This document shows, piece after piece, positions 41,640 to 50,349 of a stretch of DNA of 64,000 nucleotides. The DNA is from an uncultured Gemmatimonadota bacterium (GTDB lineage: Bacteria > Gemmatimonadota > Gemmatimonadetes > Gemmatimonadales > Gemmatimonadaceae), in NCBI GenBank assembly GCA_946480295.1, contig CAMLIT010000010.1, positions 1-64,000 on the forward strand, written 5' to 3'. The translations under genes were made by a program, and so were the position numbers. Position 1 is the first letter of the stretch. Each line of letters begins with the position of its first letter. Under the pieces are notes generated by a model, which was given only the letters and a program-made list of their open reading frames with translations, was not told the origin of the DNA and did no database searches.

Positions 41640-41755
41640 ACGAGAAACGACGTGGTTGGTTCTTCGTTATTGGTTCTTGGGGGATGCTTCCCGTGGCATC
41701 CCGAGCGGCTTGCCAATGACCAATCACTAACGACCAATAACGTCATTCCTCGCCC
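41640..41755. repeat. TTGGTTCTT / ATGACCA inverted-repeat element (copy 2)
   Basis: The left arm (GTGGTTGGTTCTTCGTTATTGG, in pieces) is matched by a right arm of ACCAAT and ACGACCAATAACG units, with GGCATCCCGAGCGGCTTGCC between. It closely matches 25690-25790, including CGGCATCCCGAGCGGCT. It separates the phosphoesterase gene from a small minus-strand gene. Confidence 0.8.
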
Positions 41756-41772
41756 GTCCCCCGCTCCCCTGC

Positions 41773-42000
41773 CTACGATCCGACCCCCTTCAGGTCCGAC
41801 TGCCTCACCCGGATAGTCAGTCCGCCGAGATCCACCAGGTAGAGCGGGTCGTCGCCGACATCCATAAGCAGGAGGACCGTCCCGCGCCGGCGGGCGTGCC
41901 GGCCACGGACGATCTCCACGCGCGCGCGCAGCCCGAAGGCGACGCCGTCCACCTGCTCGCCCGCGAGCCAGCGGTCGCCGAGGCCGTGGTGGTCAGTCAT
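41773..42000 (-). CDS. small hypothetical protein
   Basis: The 75-residue protein is all-beta, with HHGLGDRWLAGEQVDGVAF and GTVLLLMDVGDDPLYLVDLGG, resembling a small KOW or SH3-like nucleic-acid or protein-binding domain; the resemblance is weak. The ATG at 42000 is the natural start, because the frame upstream runs into the repeat (42005-42025). The right end lies 18 bases beyond the phosphoesterase-side repeat. I would count it as a real gene because its codon use fits. Confidence 0.6.
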   Translation of the reverse strand: MTDHHGLGDRWLAGEQVDGVAFGLRARVEIVRGRHARRRGTVLLLMDVGDDPLYLVDLGGLTIRVRQSDLKGVGS

Positions 42001-42362
42001 TGGAGGGACGCGGGACGGGGGACGCGCGGCGCGTTCGGGCCGGCTTCGTCTCGCCATGCGTCGGGCTCCGTGGTCGGGGTGGCATCACACGATGGGGAAC
42101 ACGGATCGGACGGAGGATCAGGGATGCCACGGATCGCTCCACGTGGCGCGATGGCGCGTCGCGCCGCCCCCCGGCGTCCATCCGTGACGTCCGCGACTTC
42201 CGTGGCATCCGTGTCCAATCGGCTTTGATGCTCGATCTTCATGGCGCTCTGCGCACGGCGGAAGTGGTCAGCCCGGACGCGTCCCTCCGTCCCTCGTCCC
42301 TCGTCCCTCGTCCCTCGTCCCTGACGCCCCCCGCCTCCCCCCTCCCGCCTCCCGCGATCGCC
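42001..42362. repeat. composite heptamer-armed repeat (copy 2), overlapping a gene end
   Basis: Three GGGACG units (42005-42025) and a core with GGAACACGGATCGGACGGAGG and CACGGATCGCTCCACGTGG lead to reverse-sense GGCATCCGTGTCC (42205-42217), then four TCGTCCC units (42294-42321), CTGACG and CCTCCCG-type units to about 42360. The right half matches copy 1 (26671-26801) in reverse; the left half matches copy 3. The repeat from 42239 onward is inside the GH130-like gene. Confidence 0.85.
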
Positions 42363-43456
42363 ACCCCCACCCGCGAATCCGCCGTCCCGTAGTACAGGAA
42401 CCACTTCCCCCGGAACGGCACCAGCCCCTCGACGAAGGTCGTCCCCTCCGCGTACTGCCCCGTGCGTTCGTACGCCTCCGTCGGCCGGATGAAGGGCGCG
42501 CTCGAGCGGGCCAGGAGCTTGAGCGGGTTGCTCGCGTCGAAGAGCGCCTGCCCGCCCGTGTACACGTGCTCCGGGAGCGTCGGGTCGCCGTAGCCGCGGC
42601 TGTTGCCGGCGTTGTACAGGAGGACGATCCCGTCCGGCGTCATCACCGCCGGCGCCCCCGCCTCCACGAGCCATGAATCGAAGTAGCCCGGCCGCGGCGA
42701 GAGCACGGCGAGCGCGTTCCCCTGCGCGTCCTCGAGGGGCGTCCAGTCCACGAGGTTCTCCGACGTCGCGATGCGCACGGTGGGGACGCCGTAGTACATC
42801 CAGTATCTCCCGTTCACCCTCGTCGCGACGAGGTGGTCGCCGACGACGCGGGTGAGGATCGCGCCCGACTTCGACTCCGTCTTCAGGTACTTCCCGTCCG
42901 CCGCCTTGGCGAACGCGGGCCCGTGCTTCTCCCAGTGCACGAGGTCGCGCGACGTCGCCACCGCGAGGCGCGGGACGTCGCGGTTCCACTGCGTGTAGGT
43001 GAGCACGTACCGGCCGTCGTCGGTCTCGACGACGCGCGGGTCCTCCACCCCGCCCGGCCACTCGTTAGGCCGCTGCGCGTCGCGGTCCGGGTAGAGCACC
43101 GGGGTGCTCCGCCGCGTGAAGTGCAGCCCGTCGCTGCTCACCGCCAGGCCGATGCGCGACGTGTGATGCCCGATCCCCTCCGTCCCCGACGCGTCCTCGG
43201 CGCGGAAGAGCACGTACACCTTCCCGTCCCGCACGACAGCCGCGGGGTTGAAGGTCGCGTACTCCTCCCAGCGCACCGTGCTGTCGTTCATCGGCGAGAC
43301 GAAGGTCGCCGAAGCGCCGGGGGAGATGACCGGGTTCACGCCGGCGGGCTTGGTGAAGGGGCCGAGCATCCACGAGGGCTGCTGCGCCGCGAGCGGCGCG
43401 CTCCACGCGACCAGGGCGGCCGCCGCGGCGAGCAACCGGCGCGCGGCGCTACTCAA
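42239..43456 (-). CDS. GH130-like secreted glycosidase/phosphorylase
   Basis: The 405-residue protein has a signal peptide (LAAAAALVAWSAPLAAQ) and a five-bladed propeller of the GH130/GH43-type fold. It has YATFNPAAVVRDGKVYVLFRAE (about 66-88), GGVEDPRVVETDDGRYVLTYTQWN (about 135-158) and FVEGLVPFRGKWFLYYGTADSRVG near 345-368 (in pieces). GH130 enzymes cleave beta-mannosides or act as phosphorylases. The last 35 or so residues are encoded by the heptamer repeat (42239-42362). The true family C-terminus would be near ADSRVGVAIAG, so the element replaced the original stop. A TTG start at 43456 overlaps the peptidase gene by eight bases. Confidence 0.82.
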   Translation of the reverse strand: MSSAARRLLAAAAALVAWSAPLAAQQPSWMLGPFTKPAGVNPVISPGASATFVSPMNDSTVRWEEYATFNPAAVVRDGKVYVLFRAEDASGTEGIGHHTSRIGLAVSSDGLHFTRRSTPVLYPDRDAQRPNEWPGGVEDPRVVETDDGRYVLTYTQWNRDVPRLAVATSRDLVHWEKHGPAFAKAADGKYLKTESKSGAILTRVVGDHLVATRVNGRYWMYYGVPTVRIATSENLVDWTPLEDAQGNALAVLSPRPGYFDSWLVEAGAPAVMTPDGIVLLYNAGNSRGYGDPTLPEHVYTGGQALFDASNPLKLLARSSAPFIRPTEAYERTGQYAEGTTFVEGLVPFRGKWFLYYGTADSRVGVAIAGGGRGEAGGVRDEGRGTRDEGRRDASGLTTSAVRRAP

Positions 43457-44072
43457 GGTGCACCCCGTGCTGCCGCGCGAGCGCCTCCTTCAGCCACGCC
43501 GGTCCCTTCCACGCCCGCAGGTCCGCCTCGGCGATCCGCCGCGCGGCGACCGCCTCGTCGATCACCGGCGCGACCTCGGCGTCGGTGTACTGGAGCGTCT
43601 GCATCGCGCGCGCGACCACCGGCTCGCCGCCGGGGACGAGCTGCCCGAACTCGATCTCGCCCCGCCGGCAGAAGCGCTCCTGGCGCGCGCGGTCGGCCAT
43701 CTCGAGGGGGAAGCCGAGGGCGTGCAGCCGCGCGTGCATCGCCTCGTGCAGGATCGTCGCCGCGACCTGGGCGAGGGAGAAGGCCGGGTTCACGGTGAAG
43801 GTGAGCTCCACGAGGCAGGTGCGCGTGGCCGGGAAGAAGGCGCCGCGGCAGGCGTAGCGCCGGACCTCGAGGCGCGCGAAGTCGCGCCGCAGGTGCCGGA
43901 AGTAGTGGGGCGTGTGGCGCTCGATCAGCCCGAGCGCGTCGCCGAGGCGGCGCAGGACGTCGGCCGTGTCGATCTCCGCGCGGGTGTTGATCACCGTGCC
44001 CGGCATCCCGCGCACCGTGGTCGTCGTCGTCGCGAGCTGCGGAAGGACGGCTCGGATCCAGCCAGGCATCAT
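43449..44072 (-). CDS. putative zinc metallopeptidase-like protein
   Basis: The 207-residue cytoplasmic protein carries HEAMHARLHALG near residues 105-109 (an HExxH metal site) followed by a helical region with RRGEIEFGQLVPGG. I recognise no named family, but the layout fits a single-domain zincin. It starts with ATG at 44072 (GGAGGGG upstream) and overlaps the GH130-like gene by eight bases, so the two are co-translated. Activity and target are unknown. Confidence 0.7.
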   Translation of the reverse strand: MMPGWIRAVLPQLATTTTTVRGMPGTVINTRAEIDTADVLRRLGDALGLIERHTPHYFRHLRRDFARLEVRRYACRGAFFPATRTCLVELTFTVNPAFSLAQVAATILHEAMHARLHALGFPLEMADRARQERFCRRGEIEFGQLVPGGEPVVARAMQTLQYTDAEVAPVIDEAVAARRIAEADLRAWKGPAWLKEALARQHGVHLE

Positions 44073-44343
44073 CGTTTCCCCTCCTGTCCTCCTCGCGTCC
44101 GCCGGGGGCGCGCCCGGCCCGTCCGGAGGCCGCCCCGGTCACCTTGCGCCCGGGCCGCCCGGCGGTAGTGTTGCTGCACTCCGGCGCCGCGATGGAGCCG
44201 AAACCACCGCCGCGAGGGCGGCGTAGTTCGCCGGGTGTCCGCTCGATCCGAGGACGGGCGAGCGCATCGTCGTCGTCGCGGTCAATAGGCACCCGGCGTC
44301 GCCGGGACGCAACCTTCGTCCACCGCCGGCATCCCAGGCTCGC

Positions 44344-45066
44344 ATGAGTCACCCACCGCTTCGTCACGGCCGACTCCCCGTGCTGGTCGCCGCGTTCGCC
44401 TCGATCGCCGCGTGCAGCGGCGCGTCCGGCGGCGCGGCGCGCCCCTCCCCCTCCCCCTCCCCCGCCCCGATCGCCCCGTCCGGCGCGGTCGCCAGCCGGT
44501 CGGAGGCTGCCGCCATGGCGAAGGCGCGTGCCGACAGCATGCGTCACCCGTACACGGCCGCCGACGTGCGCTTCATGTCGGACATGATCGGCCACCACGC
44601 GCAGGCGATCGTGATGTCCCGCTGGGCGGCGTCGCACGGCGCGAGCCCCTCGGTGCGCACGCTGGCCGAGCGGATCATCAACGCGCAGCAGGACGAGATC
44701 GCCACCATGCAGCAGTGGCTGCGCGACCGCGGCCAGCCGGTGCCCGATCCGTCCGCGGCGCCGATGAAGATGACGATGAACGGGGTCGAGCAGGAGATGC
44801 TGATGCCCGGCATGCTGCGCGAGGCGCAGATGAAGGCGCTCGACGCCGCGCGGGGGCGCGACTTCGACCGCCTCTTCCTCACCGGCATGATCCAGCACCA
44901 TCGCGGTGCGCTGACGATGGTCAACGACCTGGTCGGCAGCTACGGCGCCGCGCAGGACGACCTCGTCTTCAAGCTCGCGTCGGACATCAACGTCGACCAG
45001 ACCACCGAGATCGCCCGCATGCAGCGGATGCTGTTCGCGCTCGCGGTCGGATCACCCGCACCGTGA
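44344..45066 (+). CDS. DUF305 family lipoprotein
   Basis: The 240-residue product is a lipoprotein (SIAAC, Cys about 24) with a proline/serine-rich linker and a ferritin-like DUF305 domain. FMSDMIGHHAQAIVMSRWA near 76-94 and FLTGMIQHHRGALTMVNDL near 177-195 each carry an HH pair typical of the family's metal site. DUF305 proteins are thought to bind copper or act in envelope homeostasis. It is followed 63 bases later by an LVIVD propeller gene, repeating the neighbourhood of the operon at 35-39 kb. Confidence 0.85.
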   Translation: MSHPPLRHGRLPVLVAAFASIAACSGASGGAARPSPSPSPAPIAPSGAVASRSEAAAMAKARADSMRHPYTAADVRFMSDMIGHHAQAIVMSRWAASHGASPSVRTLAERIINAQQDEIATMQQWLRDRGQPVPDPSAAPMKMTMNGVEQEMLMPGMLREAQMKALDAARGRDFDRLFLTGMIQHHRGALTMVNDLVGSYGAAQDDLVFKLASDINVDQTTEIARMQRMLFALAVGSPAP

Positions 45067-45128
45067 TCGCGCCGCCGCGAGCCGACCGAAGTCCCACGTT
45101 CCAGTCTCCCCATCGGAGGAGTCACCTC

Positions 45129-47162
45129 ATGCGATCGCCGCACCAGACCCGTCGTCCCCGAACCGGAATCCCAGTCCGGCTCGCCCGGCTCTCCCTCGCC
45201 CTCGGGCTGCTCTCCGCGGGCGCGTGCGCCCGCGCGACCACCATGAGCGGCGCCGGCACACCGGCCGCCGCGCAGCAGATGGGGAACGTGAACGTCTCGC
45301 CGCTGGCGCCGGTGCCCGACCGGCGCGTCGGCCTCGCCCCCGGGCTGTGGGACGCCGCCACCGCGTCGTGGAACATGCGCCTGGTGTCCACCACGCGCCC
45401 CTCGGAGAAGTTCCTCGGCAGCACGAACTCCGACCTCGCGTTCACCGGCAATTACGCGATCCAGGGGAACTACAACGGTTTCCAGGTCTGGGACCTCTCC
45501 GACCCGACGCACCCGGCGCTGAAGACGGCGTACTACTGCCCGGCGTCGCAGAGCGACGTGTCCGTGTACCGCAACCTGCTCTTCGTCTCGGCGGAGGGGC
45601 TCGGCGGCCGGCTCGACTGCGGCGGCCAGGGGGTGCCGGACACGGTGAGCAGCGAGCGCATTCGCGGCCTGCGCATCTTCGACATCGCCGACATCGACCA
45701 CCCGAAGTACGTCGGGAACGTGCAGACGTGCCGCGGGTCGCACACGCACACGCTCCTCGTCGACCCGAAGGACACGGACGACGTCTACGTCTACATCTCG
45801 GGGTCGTTCCGGGTGCGCTCGCCTAACGAGCTGGCCGGCTGCTCGAGCGGCATGCCGGACGAGAACCCGAACACGGCGCTCTTCCGGATCGAGGTGATCA
45901 AGGTCCCGCTCGCCCATCCCGAGCAGGCGGCGATCGTCAGCTCGCCGCGCATCTTCAACGACCTGATGGCGCCGGCGCACCACGGCGAGGCGGCGGCGGA
46001 TCGCGCCGCGACGGCGGAAGCGCGCGCCCGCGGCGCCTTCACCGTGACGATCGGCGGCGAGGAGATGGTCGCCCCCTCCGGCTTCGTCAACCCGATGCTC
46101 GACAGCATCGTGAAGTCGCGCGGCGGCGCCGGCGCGCCGACGGCCGCGGACAGCGCCGCGCTCCGCGCCGCGCTCCCGGGCATCGTCGCGAAGATGATCG
46201 GCCAGACGCCGGGGAACGGCCCGCGTCCGGGTCCCACGCAGTGCCACGACATCACGGTGTACCCGGCGATGGGCCTCGCCGGCGGCGCCTGCGAGGGCTA
46301 CGGGATGCTCCTCGACATCCACGACCCCGAGCACCCGGTGCGGCTCACCGCCGTCTCCGACTCGAACTTCTCGTACTGGCACTCGGCGACGTTCAACAAC
46401 GACGGCACCAAGCTCCTCTTCTCCGACGAGTGGGGCGGCGGCGGCCAGCCGAAGTGCCGCGCCACCGATCCGCGCGAGTGGGGCGCCGACGCGATCTTCG
46501 CCGTCGCCGACCGGCAGCTCAGGTTCCAGGGCTACTACAAGCTCCCGGCGGCTCAGACGCCGCAGGAGAACTGCGTCGCGCACAACGGCTCGCTCGTCCC
46601 GGTCCCCGGGCGCGACGTGATGGTGCAGGCATGGTACCAGGGCGGCGTCTCGGTGTTCGACTTCACCAACGGCGAGCACCCGACGGAGATCGCCTACTTC
46701 GACCGCGGCCCCGTGCAGGGCGACCGCATGGCGATGGGCGGCTCGTGGTCGGCCTACTGGTACAACGGCGTGATCGTCAGCTCCGAGATCGCCCGCGGCC
46801 TCGACGTCTTCGAGCTCGCGCCGAGCCCCCTGCTCACCCAGAACGAGATCGACGCGGCGAAGACGGCGCACCTCGACTACCTCAACGTCCAGGGACAGCC
46901 GCACTACACCTGGCCGGCGACCTTCGTGCTCGCTCGCGCCTACGTCGACCAGCTCGCGCGCTCGAACGGCCTCGAGGCCGCCCGCCTCGCCGCGATCCGC
47001 GACGAGCTGGCGCACGCCGAGCAGGTGCAGGATGCCCAGGGGCTCTCGTCGCTCCGGCAGCTCGCGACGGAGCTGGACCGCGACGCGACGATCTCCAGCG
47101 ATGCGGCGAAGGTGACGCTGCTCGCGAGCACCGTCCGCGCCCTCGCGCAGACGACGCACTGA
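45129..47162 (+). CDS. LVIVD-repeat beta-propeller protein, large
   Basis: The 677-residue protein is a lipoprotein-like or signal-bearing protein (SLALGLLSAGAC) with LVIVD/propeller blades such as FTGNYAIQGNYNGFQVWDLSDPTHP, RGLRIFDIADIDHPKYVG and MLLDIHDPEHPVRL (quoted in pieces). Several cysteines and a DUF305-gene neighbour suggest a metal-linked surface role, but this is inference. GGAGGAGTCACCTC precedes the ATG at 45129. It is the longer relative of the 464-residue protein at 37369 and is not close enough in sequence to be a recent duplicate. Confidence 0.83.
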   Translation: MRSPHQTRRPRTGIPVRLARLSLALGLLSAGACARATTMSGAGTPAAAQQMGNVNVSPLAPVPDRRVGLAPGLWDAATASWNMRLVSTTRPSEKFLGSTNSDLAFTGNYAIQGNYNGFQVWDLSDPTHPALKTAYYCPASQSDVSVYRNLLFVSAEGLGGRLDCGGQGVPDTVSSERIRGLRIFDIADIDHPKYVGNVQTCRGSHTHTLLVDPKDTDDVYVYISGSFRVRSPNELAGCSSGMPDENPNTALFRIEVIKVPLAHPEQAAIVSSPRIFNDLMAPAHHGEAAADRAATAEARARGAFTVTIGGEEMVAPSGFVNPMLDSIVKSRGGAGAPTAADSAALRAALPGIVAKMIGQTPGNGPRPGPTQCHDITVYPAMGLAGGACEGYGMLLDIHDPEHPVRLTAVSDSNFSYWHSATFNNDGTKLLFSDEWGGGGQPKCRATDPREWGADAIFAVADRQLRFQGYYKLPAAQTPQENCVAHNGSLVPVPGRDVMVQAWYQGGVSVFDFTNGEHPTEIAYFDRGPVQGDRMAMGGSWSAYWYNGVIVSSEIARGLDVFELAPSPLLTQNEIDAAKTAHLDYLNVQGQPHYTWPATFVLARAYVDQLARSNGLEAARLAAIRDELAHAEQVQDAQGLSSLRQLATELDRDATISSDAAKVTLLASTVRALAQTTH

Positions 47163-47187
47163 GCGGCGGCCGGACATCGCCCCACGC

Positions 47188-47223
47188 GACGCCGGCACGC
47201 GGGAGCTCCCGCGTGCCGGCGTC
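47188..47223. terminator. 36-bp perfect palindrome, bidirectional terminator
   Basis: GACGCCGGCACGCGGGAG is followed at once by its reverse complement CTCCCGCGTGCCGGCGTC, with no loop bases needed beyond the centre. It lies between the convergent ends of the LVIVD gene and the glycosidase gene and is followed by TTCTCG. It is the strongest hairpin in the window. Confidence 0.8.
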
Positions 47224-47225
47224 TT

Positions 47226-47269
47226 CTCGTCAGGCACCCGCTCGTCAGGCGGATGCTCGTCAGGCGCCC
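47226..47269. repeat. three tandem CTCGTCAGGC units
   Basis: CTCGTCAGGC occurs three times at intervals of about 14-15 bases (near 47226, 47241 and 47255) before the glycosidase gene end. Each contains CGTCAGGC, a one-base relative of the enriched CGTTAGGC octamer. Confidence 0.7.
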
Positions 47270-47288
47270 CGCCGCGGGCGCCGCCGCC

Positions 47289-48635
47289 TCACGGCGTGAT
47301 CTCGACGATGCGAACGTCGCCCGCGCGCACCCCGCGCACGGCGAGCGTGCGGCCGTCGAATCCCGCGACCGGGCGACCGGTCCCGTCCAGCGCGTACGAC
47401 GTCGCCCGGCGGCCGGAGAGCGGGAGCCCGACCGTCGCCGACACCGCGCCCCGCCGCGTCCAGAGCACGACCACCTGCCGGCCGTCGGCGCGCAGGAAGG
47501 CGTGCGCGTGGAGGGCGCCGCGCTCCCCCGCGCGCACGTGCACCGTCAGCAGCGAGTCGGCGACGGCGAGGCTGTCCGTGCCGAGCAGCCGCACGAGGAG
47601 CTGCACGGTGTGGAAGGCGAGCGTGGGGCGGCGGAGCGTGTCGGTGATGCCGAGGTGGTAGTTGGCCGCGCCGCCGATCGCCGCCGCCGTCGGGCGCAGG
47701 TCCTTGATCTCGTAGATGCCGATCTCCTGCACCGCCGGTTCGGCGAGGAAGGTGGCGATCGCGCGCGCCCACCAGAGCGCCTGGTCGCGCTCCGTCCGGC
47801 CGGGGACCGTCGCGAACCCCGTCTCGTCGATCCACACCGGCGCGCCGCGGCACCTCGCCCGCTCCACGGGAAGGAAGCGCGCGTAGCCGAAGGCGCGCAG
47901 GTAGTTCTCCACCGTCACCGACTCGGGGGTCCACGTCTCCGGGTACGCGTGAAAGGGGACGACGTCGACGCGCGCCGCCGCGCACGCGTGCGCCGTCCAC
48001 TCCGCGTCGGGCCACACCATCCCGCCGAGCAGCACCTGGAGACCCGGCGCGGCGCGGCGGATCGCGCCGGTGGCGGCAGCGAGCACGGAGTCGTACGCCG
48101 CCTCCGGGCCGTCCCACCACTGCGCGGTGTTCTCCTCGTTGTAGATCTCCAGCGAGCGCACGTTCGGGTGGCGCCCAAGCGCGGTCGCGAGGGCGCGCAC
48201 GAACGCCGTCCAGTCGGCGAGCGAGCGCGGCGCGTCGTTCCACGCGTCGCGATCGTGCCCGCCGCGCGCCGCCCACTCCGGCGTGTAGGCCACGTACGGC
48301 CGCAGCGTGATCCCCGAGTCGGCGGCGAGCCGCGCGAACCGGTGCAGCCACGCGAAGTCGTCGCGTCCGCGCGCGGGCTCCACCTCGAGCCAGCTGATGC
48401 TCCCGCGCCAGGTCGTGACGCCGAGCCGGCGGAAGAGCGCGAAGTCGCGCGCCGGGCCGGCGAGGTCGTCGCCGACGTCGTAGTCCTCGAGGATGGCGAA
48501 CGAGACCGGCTTCCAGGCGAGGCGCGACGCGACGCGGGCTCGTTCGGCGCTCGGCGCCTCGCGCGGGGTGGCGTGCACGCACGCGGCCGTGAGCAAGCTG
48601 GCGGCGACGAGCTGGAGTGCGGCGAAGCGATGCAT
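47289..48635 (-). CDS. clan A-type glycoside hydrolase, secreted lipoprotein
   Basis: The 448-residue protein has a lipobox (LVAASLLTAAC, Cys about 19) and a (beta/alpha)8 barrel. EIYNEENTAQWW near residue 166 carries the acid/base Glu after Asn, and VWIDETGFATVPG near 269 carries the nucleophile Glu, as in clan GH-A (GH5/GH39-like). The C-terminal beta domain follows. It should cut a beta-linked polysaccharide, but the substrate is not visible. Its upstream region (48636-48845) has an open frame I could not confirm as a gene. Confidence 0.85.
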   Translation of the reverse strand: MHRFAALQLVAASLLTAACVHATPREAPSAERARVASRLAWKPVSFAILEDYDVGDDLAGPARDFALFRRLGVTTWRGSISWLEVEPARGRDDFAWLHRFARLAADSGITLRPYVAYTPEWAARGGHDRDAWNDAPRSLADWTAFVRALATALGRHPNVRSLEIYNEENTAQWWDGPEAAYDSVLAAATGAIRRAAPGLQVLLGGMVWPDAEWTAHACAAARVDVVPFHAYPETWTPESVTVENYLRAFGYARFLPVERARCRGAPVWIDETGFATVPGRTERDQALWWARAIATFLAEPAVQEIGIYEIKDLRPTAAAIGGAANYHLGITDTLRRPTLAFHTVQLLVRLLGTDSLAVADSLLTVHVRAGERGALHAHAFLRADGRQVVVLWTRRGAVSATVGLPLSGRRATSYALDGTGRPVAGFDGRTLAVRGVRAGDVRIVEITP

Positions 48636-48845
48636 GCCGCAGCGCGACGGCAGTTATCGGGCCGGGCTCACCCGCCGTGTGGCGCCGCGCGATCATCGCG
48701 TACGCCTCGCGGTCGGTGATCGGCCGCACACCGTCCGGCGTGACGGCGTCGCGCTCGAGGCGTCCCTGCAGCAGGGCCGCCGCGCTGCGGCGGCGGCAAC
48801 CCGCGCCATCGCCGCGGGTACGATCCACCGTGCAGGAGGACGTCC

Positions 48846-49025
48846 ATGTCTGATCGAATCGGACGCGAGCATCACGAGCCGCAGCCCTGGGAGCGCGATC
48901 CCGACGGCTGGCGGAACGGCACGAGCAAGGGGCGCTGCGCCGAACCGTGGCCGCAGCTCTCGGCGGGTCCGGCCTACTGGATGTGGCTCGAGCGCTTCGA
49001 GCAGGAGCATGGAATCCGCGGCTGA
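48846..49025 (+). CDS. small Trp/Arg-rich hypothetical protein
   Basis: This 59-residue frame has AGGAGG seven bases before its ATG and strong codon preference for G or C at third positions. The product is hydrophilic with many Trp, Arg, Glu and Pro residues (HHEPQPWERDPDGWRNG, FEQEHGIRG). No family is recognised. I call it real because the ribosome-binding site, length and composition agree. Confidence 0.6.
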   Translation: MSDRIGREHHEPQPWERDPDGWRNGTSKGRCAEPWPQLSAGPAYWMWLERFEQEHGIRG

Positions 49026-49117
49026 CGTGTGACGGCTCGCGACGGCGCGTCTGAAAGCTGCCGGCACCGCCGCCCCGTCCGCAACACGCCCCGCTTCACC
49101 GCCCCTTCAGCGCCGCA

Positions 49118-49576
49118 TCACTCCGGTGCGGGCTCCAGCGACATCGTCCGCCACACCACGCGCCACTCGTCGTCGTCGAACCGCCGGAAGACGAGGATGT
49201 CGCACCCCGCGCCGCTGTCCGACTTCCCGTTCGACACCCACGACATCGCCCAGCGATAGCTCGCGACGGCCGTGTCGCCCCAGACGTCGATCATCGCCGG
49301 ATCCTCGTGGTACTCGGTGACGATCGCGCTCTCCATGAAATCGCGATAGCTGTCGACCACCGCGGCGCGTCCGACCACCCGGCCCGTGCCGCCGGGCAGC
49401 ATCATCACGACCTCCTCGTCGAAGCAGTCGGCGAGGGCGCGGTAGCGCCGTTCCCGCCACGCCGCATCGAGCCTGTCGAGCATCGCGGCGACGATGGCGC
49501 GGTCGTCGACCGCGGGCTGTCGGGACGCGACGGTGAGGGGGAGGGCCTCGCGCGAGCGCACGTCGGTGATGGACAT
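49118..49576 (-). CDS. SnoaL-like / NTF2-fold protein
   Basis: The 152-residue protein is a single NTF2-like domain: VAAMLDRLDAAWRERRYRALADCFDEEVVMMLPGG near 33-67 (in pieces) and YRWAMSWVSNGK near 113-125. Such proteins are often small hydrolases or isomerases, or have no known activity. ATG at 49576 has GGAGGTCGCC upstream. Its stop lies near nothing on the other strand; it stands alone. Confidence 0.82.
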   Translation of the reverse strand: MSITDVRSREALPLTVASRQPAVDDRAIVAAMLDRLDAAWRERRYRALADCFDEEVVMMLPGGTGRVVGRAAVVDSYRDFMESAIVTEYHEDPAMIDVWGDTAVASYRWAMSWVSNGKSDSGAGCDILVFRRFDDDEWRVVWRTMSLEPAPE

Positions 49577-49815
49577 GGCGACCTCCAGTCGGGGTCTCGC
49601 GGGGCGGGCCGCATCGCAGGCGGCGCGCGCCCGGTGGAGCACCGTACCTGACCCTTCCCAATACGTCGCGCGGCGCGGGCAGGCGCAACTCCGGAATTTC
49701 CCGATTCATCCATGGCGCGCTCCGACTCGACCGTCGTGGAGGCCACGGCTGAGGTTGCCCGTCCCGCGCACCCGCTGCAGATTCGCCCCTCTCTCGCCCG
49801 GAGTGAGGCCGGACC

Positions 49816-50349
49816 ATGGACGCGGAGCAACTGCGCAGCCTCCAGGCGCCGCTGAAGGACCGGTACCGCACCGATCCCGCCAGCGCGCTCGTCACCCTCA
49901 CCGCGCGCGGCGAGCTTGCCGACGGCATCGCCTGTCGCGTCGACACGGGGCGCGGCGTCGTCGAGGCAGGGCTCCATCCGGCCACCGGCGGCTCGGGTGC
50001 CCTCGCCTGCTCCGGCGACATGCTCCTCCAGGCGCTCGTCGCCTGCGCCGGCGTCACCCTCAACGCCGTCGCCACGGCGCTCGGGATCGCGATCCGCTCG
50101 GGGTCGATCACCGCCGAGGGCGACCTCGACTTCCGCGGCACCCTCGGCGTCTCGCGCGAGGCGCCGGTGGGATTCCGCGACGTCCGGCTCGTCTTCCGCC
50201 TCGATGCCGACGCGAGCGACGAGCAGCTCGAGAAGCTGCTGGGCCTCACCGAGCGATACTGCGTGGTGTACCAGACGCTGCGCACCCCGCCGTCGTTCCA
50301 GGTGGAGCTCGCCCGCGCCGAGGCGGCGCGGCCGGGCGCGGTCGCCTAA
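49816..50349 (+). CDS. OsmC family protein
   Basis: The 177-residue protein has the two catalytic cysteines of the OsmC/Ohr family: Cys77 in LVACAGVTLNAVA and Cys149 in ERYCVVYQTL. Such proteins reduce organic hydroperoxides with thiols. TAA at its end lies inside a GCCTAACG octamer and shares four bases with the stop of the convergent PaiB-like gene. Expected in the cytoplasm. Confidence 0.9.
   Translation: MDAEQLRSLQAPLKDRYRTDPASALVTLTARGELADGIACRVDTGRGVVEAGLHPATGGSGALACSGDMLLQALVACAGVTLNAVATALGIAIRSGSITAEGDLDFRGTLGVSREAPVGFRDVRLVFRLDADASDEQLEKLLGLTERYCVVYQTLRTPPSFQVELARAEAARPGAVA

Noticed and set aside
48640..48828. Possible minus-strand coding segment (ERDAVTPDGVRPITDREAYAMIARRH)
   Set aside because: Codon use is plausible, but the frame runs without a stop into the glycosidase gene in a different frame, and no family is recognised. 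It may be a gene remnant.
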